A stretch of DNA of 64,000 bases from an uncultured Clostridia bacterium (GCA_934120645.1 CAKOUO010000003.1:1-64000), one strand, 5' to 3'. Positions 50,572-59,446 are shown, counted from the first letter of the stretch. Made by a program: numbers and translations. Notes: generated by a model from the letters alone, not told the origin.

Positions 50572-51448
50572 ATCTGTATTTTTTTATTTCAGGACCTTGA
50601 CCATATTCATATATTAACTTTGAAATTCTACATATTAGTTTTTGCTGTTTTACATTACATTTTTCTATTATTTCAGCAAACTCTGCTTTTAAATAACTTT
50701 TTGTATTTACATTGCTTCCAGTTAATATATATCCAGGTGAGACATCTAAAATTTCTGATATTTGTAACAATCTTTTTAAGTTAATATTTGCATTACCTCT
50801 TTCGACCCTACTTAAAAATGCTACTGAAAGTTGCAATTCATTTGCTAATTGCTCTTGCGTCATATTTTTTTCTTGTCTTACTTCTTTTATTTTTTCTCCT
50901 ATAATATTATATTTTAAATTAATCATGTTCTTACCATATGTTATATATCTTAACTTGCTTGACTTTTGGACATTCCACTTTTCTTTTCCGATATATATAA
51001 CAATTGGTATCACAATTGGATATATTGTTTTTTTATTTTCTTCTTTTTCCCAGTATTTGATTATATTGATTGCATACTTTAATATTTTAAAAGAAATATT
51101 ATAATTTATTTTTTCTTCTATGTTTATTAATATATATCTATTTTTATGTTTAATTTTATATAATACAATATCATCAAACTCTTCTATTATTTTATTTTTT
51201 ATATTATTGCAATTTTTAAAATTATTTTCTGTTATTTTTTCGCCAAATTCAAAAAATTTATTTAACAACTTTATTACATTCTTTTTGGTATTTAAATATT
51301 CAATAAGCTCTTTTTTATTTTTATTCTTTGTTTTATTTTTTCTTTCAATTATTTCATATTTTGCTTTTTCTTCTTCTACTCTTAATTTTTCATTTATTTT
51401 TTCGTTTTCAATGCAATCTCTATAATCATTAAACGAAATATATACCAT
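50570..51448 (-). CDS. Rpn-like PD-(D/E)XK domain fused to an XRE helix-turn-helix
   Basis: The 292-residue protein appears to be a fusion. Residues about 1-180 resemble the Rpn/YhgA-type recombination-promoting nuclease family: EEFDDIVLYKIKHKNRYILI, then FKILKYAINIIKYWEKE, and IYPIVIPIVIYIGKEKWN, matching the family's PIVLYxGKxxW block. The usual catalytic E-x-Q is not clear; IEEKIN stands in its place, so activity is uncertain. Residues about 183-245 form a full XRE domain (IKEVRQEKNMTQEQLANELQ, VAFLSRVERGNANINLKRLL). A helical tail follows. Lysine/asparagine content is very high. Its function may be as a regulator derived from a nuclease scaffold. Confidence 0.7.
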   Translation of the reverse strand: MVYISFNDYRDCIENEKINEKLRVEEEKAKYEIIERKNKTKNKNKKELIEYLNTKKNVIKLLNKFFEFGEKITENNFKNCNNIKNKIIEEFDDIVLYKIKHKNRYILINIEEKINYNISFKILKYAINIIKYWEKEENKKTIYPIVIPIVIYIGKEKWNVQKSSKLRYITYGKNMINLKYNIIGEKIKEVRQEKNMTQEQLANELQLSVAFLSRVERGNANINLKRLLQISEILDVSPGYILTGSNVNTKSYLKAEFAEIIEKCNVKQQKLICRISKLIYEYGQGPEIKKYR

Positions 51449-51597
51449 AATCCCTCCTTTCTTGTTCTTATTTAATTAATTGGATTTTTTTGGATTTAAT
51501 TCTAGATTTAAAAAATATTGATTTAAATTTCTATATTATATTTCTTACAAAATTTCAAAAATAATATTATTATATTTTCATATTAACATAAAGTAAA

Positions 51598-51625
51598 AAA
51601 GATTGCAATTAATTTTGCAATCTTT
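51598..51625 (-). terminator. Terminator of trmL
   Basis: AAAGATTGCAA (51598-51608) pairs with TTGCAATCTTT (51615-51625), then TTTTTTACTTT on the minus strand. Confidence 0.88.
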
Positions 51626-51673
51626 ACCAAAGTTATAAGATTATTTTGTTGAATTTACTGTTTTTTTGTCTTT

Positions 51674-52186
51674 TTAAATCATTCCTTTATTATTAAAGTA
51701 ACTACTGATTTCTTCCAAACATTCAAAATTTTTCTGTCTAAGTATATCATATACAACAATAGAAACTGAATTTGATAAATTTAATGATCTTAATGTTGGT
51801 CTCATTGGAATCCTTATTGTTTTATCTATATATTTTACTAAAATGTCTTCTGGTAATCCTTTTGTCTCTTTTCCAAATAAAACAAATACTTCATCCATTT
51901 CTTCATAATTTGGTTCTGAATATACATGTTTTCCTTTAGTTGTTACAAAAAACATATTATTTTCTTCTGGTTTGTATTTTTGTAAGAATTTTTCAAATGA
52001 ATCATGTTCCTCTATTTCTAACTTATCCCAATAGTCAAGTCCAGCCCTTTTCACAGCTTTATCAGATATACTAAAACCTAGTGGATGTACTAAATGCAAT
52101 TTTCCACCTGTTGCTGCACAAGTTCTTGCTATATTCCCAGTATTTTGTGGTATTTCTGGTTCTACTAATACTACATTTAATTTCAT
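51674..52186 (-). CDS. trmL: tRNA (cytidine(34)-2'-O)-methyltransferase
   Basis: This 170-residue minimal SPOUT enzyme methylates the wobble base of certain tRNA-Leu species. It has MKLNVVLVEPEIPQNTGNIA, TCAATGGKLHLVHPLGF, the cofactor-knot motifs VFVLFGKETKGLPEDIL and IRIPMRPTLRSLNLSNSVSI, and ends LRQKNFE. The start at 52186 has GGAAGA upstream. It follows the rlmB-type gene with a 20-bp gap; both encode SPOUT methyltransferases. Confidence 0.94.
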   Translation of the reverse strand: MKLNVVLVEPEIPQNTGNIARTCAATGGKLHLVHPLGFSISDKAVKRAGLDYWDKLEIEEHDSFEKFLQKYKPEENNMFFVTTKGKHVYSEPNYEEMDEVFVLFGKETKGLPEDILVKYIDKTIRIPMRPTLRSLNLSNSVSIVVYDILRQKNFECLEEISSYFNNKGMI

Positions 52187-52206
52187 ATTCTTCCTTCTTT
52201 CCATTT

Positions 52207-52998
52207 TTACTTTCCAATTTTTTGTCTTACATATTCATACAAAACTATACTTGTTGCAACTGCTGCGTTTAAACTCTCTGTTTTTCCAAGCATTGGTATT
52301 TTTATTTTCTCATCTGAAATTTCTTGAATTTTTGCTTCAACTCCATTTGCTTCATTTCCTATAATAATTACCTTTTTATTAAAATCAATATCATACAAAC
52401 TGTTTTCGGTTTGTAGTGATGTTACAACTAATTTAAATTTATGCTTTTTTATTTCTTTCAATGTTTTTTCTAAATCTTCACATTCTATTATTTTTACTCT
52501 AAAAATTGCCCCCATAGTTGAACGTACAACTTTGGGATTATAACAATCTGCTGTTCCTTTTGATACTAGTATTTGATTTAATCCAATACTATCCACCGTC
52601 CTTAAAATTGTTCCCAAATTGCCTGGATCTTGTATATCGTCTAATGCAACTATTATATCTTGTGAATAATCAATCTCTTTTTCTTTATCATTAATTTCTA
52701 TTATAGCCAATATTCCTTGAGGTGAATTAACATCTGAAATACTATTAAAAACCTTATCTGTTACATATACACATTCATATTTTGCAATTTCATACATTAA
52801 TTCTGTAGGAATAACTCCTGTATTTTGGCAATTATCACAGATAACAATTTGCTTTATATTAGCATTTTCTTCTATTGCTTCTTTTATTAATTTTAGACCT
52901 TCTATAATAAATTGTTTATTCATTTCTCTATATTTTTTATCTTTCAATTTTTTTATATGTTTAATAAATTCATTATCCTTACTTGAAATAACTTGCAT
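52207..52998 (-). CDS. SpoU-family RNA 2'-O-methyltransferase (TrmH/RlmB type)
   Basis: The 263-residue protein has an N-terminal substrate-binding domain (about 1-100, ISSKDNEFIKHIKKLKDKKY). The C-terminal SPOUT domain follows: QDIIVALDDIQDPGNLGTIL, the motif 2 region VVRSTMGAIFRVKI, IIIGNEANGV and KIPMLGKTESLNAAVATSIV. The target, 23S rRNA or tRNA, cannot be decided. Its leader contains arm D1 of a REP-like pair shared with the end of mfd. It is the first gene of a likely rlmB-trmL operon. Confidence 0.9.
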   Translation of the reverse strand: MQVISSKDNEFIKHIKKLKDKKYREMNKQFIIEGLKLIKEAIEENANIKQIVICDNCQNTGVIPTELMYEIAKYECVYVTDKVFNSISDVNSPQGILAIIEINDKEKEIDYSQDIIVALDDIQDPGNLGTILRTVDSIGLNQILVSKGTADCYNPKVVRSTMGAIFRVKIIECEDLEKTLKEIKKHKFKLVVTSLQTENSLYDIDFNKKVIIIGNEANGVEAKIQEISDEKIKIPMLGKTESLNAAVATSIVLYEYVRQKIGK

Positions 52999-53012
52999 AA
53001 ATTTTCTCCTTC

Positions 53013-53125
53013 AAAGTTGTCAGAAGGGACGGCCCTTTTTGACAACCTTTTATATTTATATTATTTGTTTATATTATTTATTTATCTAGGTTGTCAAAAA
53101 GGGCCGTCCCTTCTGACAACTTTTT
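53013..53125. repeat. REP-like inverted pair D between mfd and the SpoU gene
   Basis: Arms 53013-53051 and 53088-53125 are inverted copies of a diverged version of the element (core TCAGAAGGGACGGCCC followed by TTTTTGACAAC), about 36 bp apart. Compared with pair A, compensating changes keep both the hairpins and the symmetry. The second arm is translated as the end of Mfd. Confidence 0.9.
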
Positions 53126-56100
53126 CAAAAACTCTGTAACATCATTTAATATTTGTCTTTCATTTGTTGTTCCTATTTCTAATGTAATCATAGGTTTTAT
53201 ACCTGGTGAAAATTTTAATTTATTCTTATAAATTTCTACTAATTTTGTAATATCTACTTTAAATTTACTTTGTTCAAATGTGAATACTACTGCTGTTTTT
53301 CTACTTGATATTTTATTTATATATAATGGTTTTGCTAGATATTTTATTCTTGCTATGTCTAATAAATTTTCTAGTTGTGGTGGCATATTTCCAAATCTAT
53401 CAATGATTTCGTCAATAACATTTTGTATGTCTTCTTCATTTTTGCATAATGCAATGTTCTGATAAATTTCTATTTTTTGTGCTGAGTCTTCTATGTATTC
53501 GTCTGGTATATAGCTTGTTACATTTAAGTCTATTTGTATATCTATATCTGGTTCTATTTCAACACCTTGCATTTCTTTTACTACTTCATCTAGTAAATTG
53601 CAATATGTATCATATCCTACTTGTTCTAAATGTCCTGATTGTATTTCTCCAAGTAAGCTTCCTGCTCCTCTTATTTCTAAATCTCTCATTGCTATTTTGA
53701 ATCCTGATCCGAATTCAGTAAATTCTTTTATTGCTTTTAATCTTTTGTCTGCTTCTTCTGATAACATTTTATCTTTTTTATATGTTATATATGCATATGC
53801 TTGCCTATCTGCTCTTCCAACCCTTCCTCTTATTTGATATAGTGCTGCTAATCCCATTCTATCTGCATCTTCTACAATTATAGTATTAGCATTTGGTATA
53901 TCAATTCCAGATTCTAATATTGTTGTGCATACCAATACATTAGATTTTTTTTCTATAAAATCTTCCATAATTTCTTCTATTTGATTTCCTGCCATTTGAC
54001 CATGTGCATATGTAACTTCTGCTTCTGGTACTAATTCTGAAATCTCATTTGCTTTTTTCTGAATTGTGTCTACTCTATTGTAAATATAAAATACTTGACC
54101 ATTTCTCTCTAATTCTTTTGTTATCGCTTCTTTTATAACCTCTTGGTCATATTCTAATACATATGTTTGAACTGGTTTTCTATTTTGTGGTGGTTCATAT
54201 ATTACAGACATATCTCTTATTCCAACTATTGACATATGCATTGTTCTTGGTATTGGTGTTGCTGTCATTGTTAAAACATCTATGTTTGATTTATATTGTT
54301 TTATTTTTTCTTTTGCTTTTACTCCAAATCTATGTTCCTCATCAATTATTAGTAATCCAATATCCTTAAATTCAATATCTTTACTAAGGATTCTGTGTGT
54401 TCCTATTACAATATCAATTTCTCCTAATTTTAATTTTTTTATTACTTCGTCTTGATACTTTTTATTTTTAAATCTATTTAATATTTCTATTCTAATTGGA
54501 AAATCCTTCATTCTTTCTTTAAATTCTTCATATTGTTGTTGTGCAAGCACTGTTGTTGGTACTAAATATGCCACTTGTTTTTGATCCATTACAGCTTTAA
54601 ATGCAGCTCTTATTGCAACTTCTGTTTTTCCATAACCAACATCTCCACATAATAACCTATCCATTGGTCTTTGACTTTCCATATCTTTTTTTACTTCTTC
54701 AATACATCTTAATTGATCATCTGTTTCTTGATAAGGGAAGTTATCTTCAAATTGTCTTTGCCATGGAGTATCTTTACTAAATGCATATCCTTTTGTTTTT
54801 TCTCTTTTGGCATACAATTCTATCAATTCTTTTGCTACTGCTCTTAAATTTTTCTTTACTTTTTCTTTTGTTCTTAACCAATCTTTGCTTCCTATACTAT
54901 TTATTGGTGGTTTTATAGTATCACCACCGACATATTTTCTTATTGCATCTAATTGATTTGTTGGAATATATAAAATATCATCATTTTTGTACTTTAATTT
55001 TATATAATCCTTGGTTGTTCCATCTGCTGTTATAGTATTTACACCTATAAAAATTCCTATTCCATAATTTTTGTGTACTACATAATCTCCTACTTTTAAA
55101 TCTGCAAAAACTACTTTTTCTCCTTCTTTATAGGCTTTATTTGCAAATGTTTTCTTCTTTTTTCCTCCATCTATCAAATCATCTGCTGAAACTACTATTT
55201 GGTTTATTTCAAAGTTTTCAAATCCTTCTGATAACTTTCCGATTCCTATTGTTACTATATTTTCTGTTGATTTAACTATAATTGTTTTATCCAATTTTTC
55301 TTCTATTTTGCAAAGTATTTTTTCTTTTTCTAATAATTCTTTTAATTTCTTTGCTTTTTCTTTTGTTGATATTATTATATAGATACTCTTTTTTTCTTTA
55401 TTCCATTTTTCTATATCTTCAAATAAATTTTCTATTTCACTTTTGTAAAAATTAATTTCTCTATACTCAAAATGATATTTTTCAGTTTGTTTTTTACTTA
55501 TTGTGTCTTGTTTTTCAAAATATAATAGCTGTTTTTTTTCTTCTAAATTATCTATATCAATACTTGAAATATTTCTTATTGCTTCTGGAACTACTTTTTG
55601 TTTTTCTATTAAATTTTTTATTAAATTATTTGTATCTTGCAAAATATTTTTTTGTCTTGCTTCAATTTTTCCTACTTCGTCTAATATGATTAAATAATTA
55701 TCATTTAAATAGTCTATTAGTGTTGATTGCTTTTTATAAAATTCATTAAAATATTTGTCTATTTTTGATATGTAATTTCCTGCTTTTATTTGTTCTATAT
55801 CTTGTTCTATTATTTCTTCTTGTTTTTCTTCAGCTAAAGTTTTTCTTATATTTTGGCATACTTCTTCTATAGAATTTTCTAATACATATTCATGTGCAGG
55901 ATATATTTTTACTTTTTCTAATGTATTTATTGACCTTTGACTTATTATATTAAAATTTCTTATAGAATCTATTTCATCTCCCCAAAACTCAATTCTTACA
56001 CCTGTTGTTTCATTTAGTGAAATATCAACAATTCCACCTCTTATGCTAAATTGACCTCTTCCTTCTATTAAGTCATATCTTGAATATCCTAGATTAACTA

Positions 56101-56566
56101 ACTTTTTCTTTACATCTTCTAGATTATATATATCTCCCACTTTAAAATCTAAAGTGTCTTTAAATAGTGTTTCTTTTGAAGGTAATTTTTGCATAATTGC
56201 TTCTATTGTTGTAATAACTATTAAATTCTTTTTATCTTTTATTTTACTTAATGCTTCTATTCTTTCATATGGTAAATCTTTGCTTTCTGCAACAAAGTCA
56301 TATGTTACTATTTCTTTTTTTGGAAATAATACTATTTTTTCTTTTTCAAATGTTTGTATATTTTCAGCTATTTGCTTTGCTTGTATTTCATTATATGTAA
56401 TTAATAAAATTGGCTTTTTATTGTATTCATTTATAGCTGTTAATAATTCTACCATTCCAACGCTAGTTAAGCCCGATATTGATATCGGACCTTTTTTATT
56501 TTCTATTTGTTTACTTAAATCTATAAATTTATTTGACTTTCCCAATTCTCCTATTATTGTATTCAT
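53078..56566 (-). CDS. mfd: Transcription-repair coupling factor Mfd
   Basis: The 1162-residue translocase removes stalled RNA polymerase and recruits UvrA. It has an N-terminal UvrB-like module (SISGLTSVGMVELLTAINEY and RGGIVDISLNETTGVRIEFW), the RNA polymerase interaction domain (about 485-560, DLKVGDYVVHKNYGIGIF), and helicase motifs. Walker A is MDRLLCGDVGYGKTEVAIRA, followed by LLIIDEEHRFGVKAKEKIKQ, TMTATPIPRTMHMSI and GRVGRADRQAYAYI. The C-terminal TRCF domain is present (about 1000-1130). The last residues, LSEGTALFDNLDK, are encoded by a REP-like repeat arm, so the native tail has been changed. Confidence 0.97.
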   Translation of the reverse strand: MNTIIGELGKSNKFIDLSKQIENKKGPISISGLTSVGMVELLTAINEYNKKPILLITYNEIQAKQIAENIQTFEKEKIVLFPKKEIVTYDFVAESKDLPYERIEALSKIKDKKNLIVITTIEAIMQKLPSKETLFKDTLDFKVGDIYNLEDVKKKLVNLGYSRYDLIEGRGQFSIRGGIVDISLNETTGVRIEFWGDEIDSIRNFNIISQRSINTLEKVKIYPAHEYVLENSIEEVCQNIRKTLAEEKQEEIIEQDIEQIKAGNYISKIDKYFNEFYKKQSTLIDYLNDNYLIILDEVGKIEARQKNILQDTNNLIKNLIEKQKVVPEAIRNISSIDIDNLEEKKQLLYFEKQDTISKKQTEKYHFEYREINFYKSEIENLFEDIEKWNKEKKSIYIIISTKEKAKKLKELLEKEKILCKIEEKLDKTIIVKSTENIVTIGIGKLSEGFENFEINQIVVSADDLIDGGKKKKTFANKAYKEGEKVVFADLKVGDYVVHKNYGIGIFIGVNTITADGTTKDYIKLKYKNDDILYIPTNQLDAIRKYVGGDTIKPPINSIGSKDWLRTKEKVKKNLRAVAKELIELYAKREKTKGYAFSKDTPWQRQFEDNFPYQETDDQLRCIEEVKKDMESQRPMDRLLCGDVGYGKTEVAIRAAFKAVMDQKQVAYLVPTTVLAQQQYEEFKERMKDFPIRIEILNRFKNKKYQDEVIKKLKLGEIDIVIGTHRILSKDIEFKDIGLLIIDEEHRFGVKAKEKIKQYKSNIDVLTMTATPIPRTMHMSIVGIRDMSVIYEPPQNRKPVQTYVLEYDQEVIKEAITKELERNGQVFYIYNRVDTIQKKANEISELVPEAEVTYAHGQMAGNQIEEIMEDFIEKKSNVLVCTTILESGIDIPNANTIIVEDADRMGLAALYQIRGRVGRADRQAYAYITYKKDKMLSEEADKRLKAIKEFTEFGSGFKIAMRDLEIRGAGSLLGEIQSGHLEQVGYDTYCNLLDEVVKEMQGVEIEPDIDIQIDLNVTSYIPDEYIEDSAQKIEIYQNIALCKNEEDIQNVIDEIIDRFGNMPPQLENLLDIARIKYLAKPLYINKISSRKTAVVFTFEQSKFKVDITKLVEIYKNKLKFSPGIKPMITLEIGTTNERQILNDVTEFLKKLSEGTALFDNLDK

Positions 56567-56636
56567 TTTTATTCTCCTGTATTTGATTTATATATTATAC
56601 TATACTTTTTATAAAAAGAAAAGTATTTTTATTTAA

Positions 56637-56665
56637 TTGACATAAAATGGAAATGGTGTTATAAT
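56637..56665 (+). promoter_or_regulatory. Perfect sigma-A promoter of the 56711 gene
   Basis: TTGACA (56637-56642) and TATAAT (56660-56665) have a 17-nt spacer, 45 nt before the ATG. Confidence 0.85.
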
Positions 56666-56710
56666 TTTAGTATAACCTATATTATATTTTATTATGATGG
56701 AGGAATCATT

Positions 56711-57091
56711 ATGGCAAAAAAAATATCATATTCTGAAGCAATACAACTTATTAATTCAGGAATATTTCCAAAATGTAAAATTTCATCACGGGATATGGTT
56801 CCTGTCAAATCAGTAGCAGATTTAGATGCATTAAAACTGCTATCTGAACAGAAGGTCCAAAGTTTTGAACTTTGGGATAGCTCTTCTGAATCCAAGTCAT
56901 TAATACCAAAAGGTGCAATTGATGTAACTATTGATGATGCTATTAAACTATTACACGATTTTGAATTAGTGTATGGTTTGAAAGGCTCAGATACACCTCC
57001 TGTAGAAATTACAGATTCCAACGAGCTTATGGCTTTTTGTAGAAGTTGTAACATCCAGGGAAATGCAGTGGTTTTATATTGGTATGTATGA
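56711..57091 (+). CDS. Orphan protein (126 residues)
   Basis: The soluble product was not recognised. It starts AKKISYSEAIQLINSGIFPK, has CKISSRDMVPVKSVADLDAL, then LWDSSSESKSLIPKGAIDV and a C-terminal AFCRSCNIQGNAVVLYWYV with a CxxC pair. GGAGG precedes the ATG. Codon use is mixed and less A/T-biased than mfd. The gene is monocistronic with a perfect promoter and a strong terminator. Its MAKK start and cassette layout resemble the 46586 gene, but no sequence homology is evident. Confidence 0.72.
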   Translation: MAKKISYSEAIQLINSGIFPKCKISSRDMVPVKSVADLDALKLLSEQKVQSFELWDSSSESKSLIPKGAIDVTIDDAIKLLHDFELVYGLKGSDTPPVEITDSNELMAFCRSCNIQGNAVVLYWYV

Positions 57092-57102
57092 TTTATATGG
57101 AT

Positions 57103-57137
57103 AAAGCATTTAGTTAGCTTAACTAAATGCTTTATTT
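57103..57137 (+). terminator. Terminator of the 56711 gene
   Basis: AAAGCATTTAGTTA (57103-57116) pairs with TAACTAAATGCTTT (57120-57133), then ATTTT. Confidence 0.88.
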
Positions 57138-57149
57138 TATTATTAAAGT

Positions 57150-57178
57150 TTGACTTTTTATGTAAATTGTTATATAAT
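57150..57178 (+). promoter_or_regulatory. Sigma-A promoter of the 57253 gene
   Basis: TTGACT (57150-57155) and TATAAT (57173-57178) have a 17-nt spacer. It is nearly the same as the 41135-gene promoter. Confidence 0.78.
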
Positions 57179-57252
57179 ATAAGTATGTAAACAATAAAAA
57201 CAGGCAAAAAGACCTTATCTATAAAATTATAGAAAGGCGAAAGGAAATCATT

Positions 57253-57438
57253 ATGGCAATTATTACAAAATCTTTAGTTTCAGTTGATGTGAAATGTCAC
57301 CAGTGCAAAGGAACATGTTTTGACAAAGATCAGTCAAAACGCCAGGCAAATGCCCGCAAATTTTTTGCAGGAAAACCAATTCCAAATGCATGTGTTGACA
57401 GCGAAATCGATGGGTGCAAATGCCCATTTCAGCCATAA
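57253..57438 (+). CDS. Small cysteine-rich protein (61 residues)
   Basis: The product has six cysteines at positions 15, 18, 22, 47, 55 and 57 (KCHQCKGTC and CVDSEIDGCKCP). This suggests a metal-binding or disulfide mini-domain. The middle is basic (SKRQANARKFFAG). No signal peptide is visible, so zinc or iron-sulfur binding in the cytoplasm is more likely than secretion. Codons such as CGC, GGC and GCC are frequent, unlike flanking genes. AAAGGAAA precedes the ATG. It has its own promoter and terminator. The function is unknown. Confidence 0.75.
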   Translation: MAIITKSLVSVDVKCHQCKGTCFDKDQSKRQANARKFFAGKPIPNACVDSEIDGCKCPFQP

Positions 57439-57441
57439 CTT

Positions 57442-57478
57442 AAGATGGGATCCATGTAGATCCCATCTTTTTCTTTTT
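57442..57478 (+). terminator. Terminator of the 57253 gene
   Basis: AAGATGGGATC (57442-57452) pairs with GATCCCATCTT (57459-57469), followed by TTTCTTTTT. Confidence 0.92.
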
Positions 57479-57488
57479 AATAATTTTT

Positions 57489-59441
57489 TTACATCTTCAC
57501 AACTAATTTATTAAATTTAGAATTTATATAATTCTCAAGTTTAGTCATAAAAACCTGTGGTTCTATCTCTTTTTTAGCCACCATATCCAATCCCTTTTCC
57601 CAACTAGCTGTAAGTTTAGGATTTAACATATCTGGCATAGAAAAATTAACAATATCATAAATAATTTCACCTTTATTTGTAGGAGTAATAATTTGAGTTT
57701 TCTTATTTATTTCGATATATTTAATTCTTTCTAACTTTTCAATAATTCCACCACGGGTAGCGCTTGTACCAATTCCAGCCCCTTTTATTTGTTCACGAAG
57801 TTCCTCATCTTCAATAAGTTTTCCCGCGTTTTCCATTGCAAGAATTATTGAACCAGAATTATATCTTGTTGGTGGTGAAGTTTCAGCTTCTTTTATTTCA
57901 TAATTCTTTACTAATATTTCTTGTTCTTTTTTTAATTTTTTCAAAATTTCTAAGTTTGTATCTTCTGTTTTATCCACATTTTGTGCATCTTCTGTGGATT
58001 CTTTATCAGTACTTTTACCTGTTGATTTTGCTATTTCTAAATATCCTTTATTTACACAAACCTTTCCGCTTGCATAAAATGTTTCACCATCTACATTAAC
58101 AGTTACCTGAACTTTACTGTATTCTGCTGGTGGATAAAAAATTGCTAAAAACCTTTTTACTATAAGTTTATAAATTTGTTTTTGCAATTCTGGCAATTTA
58201 TCATAATTTTCATATCCCTGACCTGTTGGAATTATTGCATAGTGGTCTGTAATTTTGCTGTCATTTACATATTTTGTTTTACTTAAATTATTTGTTGGAT
58301 ATTTTTCTTCTACCATCTTTTTTATATAGCCTTGAACTTCTTCATCTTTAAAACCTTTTGCTATACCATTTAAATTTTTAGAAATTTCTTTTGCAACAGC
58401 AGTTGATAGCACTCTTGCATCAGTTCTTGGATATGTAACTAGTTTCTTTTCATATAAATTTTGAATAACATCTAGTGTTTCTTCTGGTTTAATTTTAAAT
58501 CTTTTAGTACATTCATTTTGTATCTCAGCTAAATTAAATAGTAGTGGTGCATTTTCTTTTTGCTTTGATTTTTTTAGTTCTGTTATTATTGCTTTTTTAC
58601 CTTGTAATGAAACAATAAATTCTTTTGCTTTTTGTTCACTTTTAAATCCTGTTTCATTATATAGTAGTGGAGATTCAAATAATTTTGATTTTTCATTTAC
58701 TTTCCATTCTGCTTTAAATGCTGAATTTTCGTCACCAAATTCTCCAACTATTTTATAATATTTTGTCTTAACAAAATTTCTAATTTCTCTTTCTCTTGAA
58801 ACTATCATTCCTAAAACACATGTCATTACACGTCCAACAGATATTGATGCTTTTTCTTCATTTATTTTATTTGCCAATGTTCTGCCTTGTGTAATTGATA
58901 ACAATCTAGAAAAATTAATCCCTATTAAGTAATCCTCCTTTGCTCTTAAATATGCACTATCTGATAAACTGTCATATTCAGAGGAGTCTTTTGCTTCTCT
59001 TATTCCTCTTAATATTTCCTCTTCTGTTTGTGAATCTATCCAAACTCTTTTTACCCTTGCGTTTGGATTTGGATGTGCCATCATTAATACAAGTCTTTGA
59101 ATATATTCTCCTTCTCTTCCAGAGTCTCCTGCGTTATATATTTCTTCTACATCTTCTCTTTGCATTAAGTTTTGAACTATATTAAATTGGTTTTGGACAT
59201 TTGCTATGACCTCATATTTCCATTCTTTTGGTATAAATGGTAATGTGTCTAATCTCCAAAATTTTAGCTTTTCATCATATTTTTCTGGATAGCTCATTGT
59301 TACTAAATGCCCTACACACCATGTTATTATCCAATCATTTGATTCTATATATCCATTTTTCCTTGGAGCTGTTATTTTTAATGCTTTTGCAAATTCCATT
59401 GCAACTGATGGCTTTTCTGTTATTAATAATTTTTTGCCCAT
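57489..59441 (-). CDS. topB: DNA topoisomerase III
   Basis: This 650-residue type IA topoisomerase relaxes or decatenates DNA. The Toprim domain (about 1-145) starts KKLLITEKPSVAMEFAKALK and contains IYNAGDSGREGEYIQRLVLM with the metal-binding acidic residues. The catalytic tyrosine is in KKLVTYPRTDARVLSTAVAK. Late motifs are SPPTRYNSGSIILAMENAGK and GIGTSATRGGIIEKLERIKY. It lacks zinc fingers at the C-terminus, as usual for TopB. The ATG at 59441 has GGATGA upstream. Confidence 0.95.
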   Translation of the reverse strand: MGKKLLITEKPSVAMEFAKALKITAPRKNGYIESNDWIITWCVGHLVTMSYPEKYDEKLKFWRLDTLPFIPKEWKYEVIANVQNQFNIVQNLMQREDVEEIYNAGDSGREGEYIQRLVLMMAHPNPNARVKRVWIDSQTEEEILRGIREAKDSSEYDSLSDSAYLRAKEDYLIGINFSRLLSITQGRTLANKINEEKASISVGRVMTCVLGMIVSREREIRNFVKTKYYKIVGEFGDENSAFKAEWKVNEKSKLFESPLLYNETGFKSEQKAKEFIVSLQGKKAIITELKKSKQKENAPLLFNLAEIQNECTKRFKIKPEETLDVIQNLYEKKLVTYPRTDARVLSTAVAKEISKNLNGIAKGFKDEEVQGYIKKMVEEKYPTNNLSKTKYVNDSKITDHYAIIPTGQGYENYDKLPELQKQIYKLIVKRFLAIFYPPAEYSKVQVTVNVDGETFYASGKVCVNKGYLEIAKSTGKSTDKESTEDAQNVDKTEDTNLEILKKLKKEQEILVKNYEIKEAETSPPTRYNSGSIILAMENAGKLIEDEELREQIKGAGIGTSATRGGIIEKLERIKYIEINKKTQIITPTNKGEIIYDIVNFSMPDMLNPKLTASWEKGLDMVAKKEIEPQVFMTKLENYINSKFNKLVVKM

Positions 59442-59446
59442 TTAGT

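Noticed and set aside
15374..53125. CRISPR array
   Set aside because: The repeats are few, inverted, tens of kb apart and have no regular spacers or cas genes.
56692..57207. Long minus-strand frame opposite the 56711 gene
   Set aside because: The plus strand has a perfect promoter, ribosome site and terminator for the 56711 gene; the antisense frame has none.
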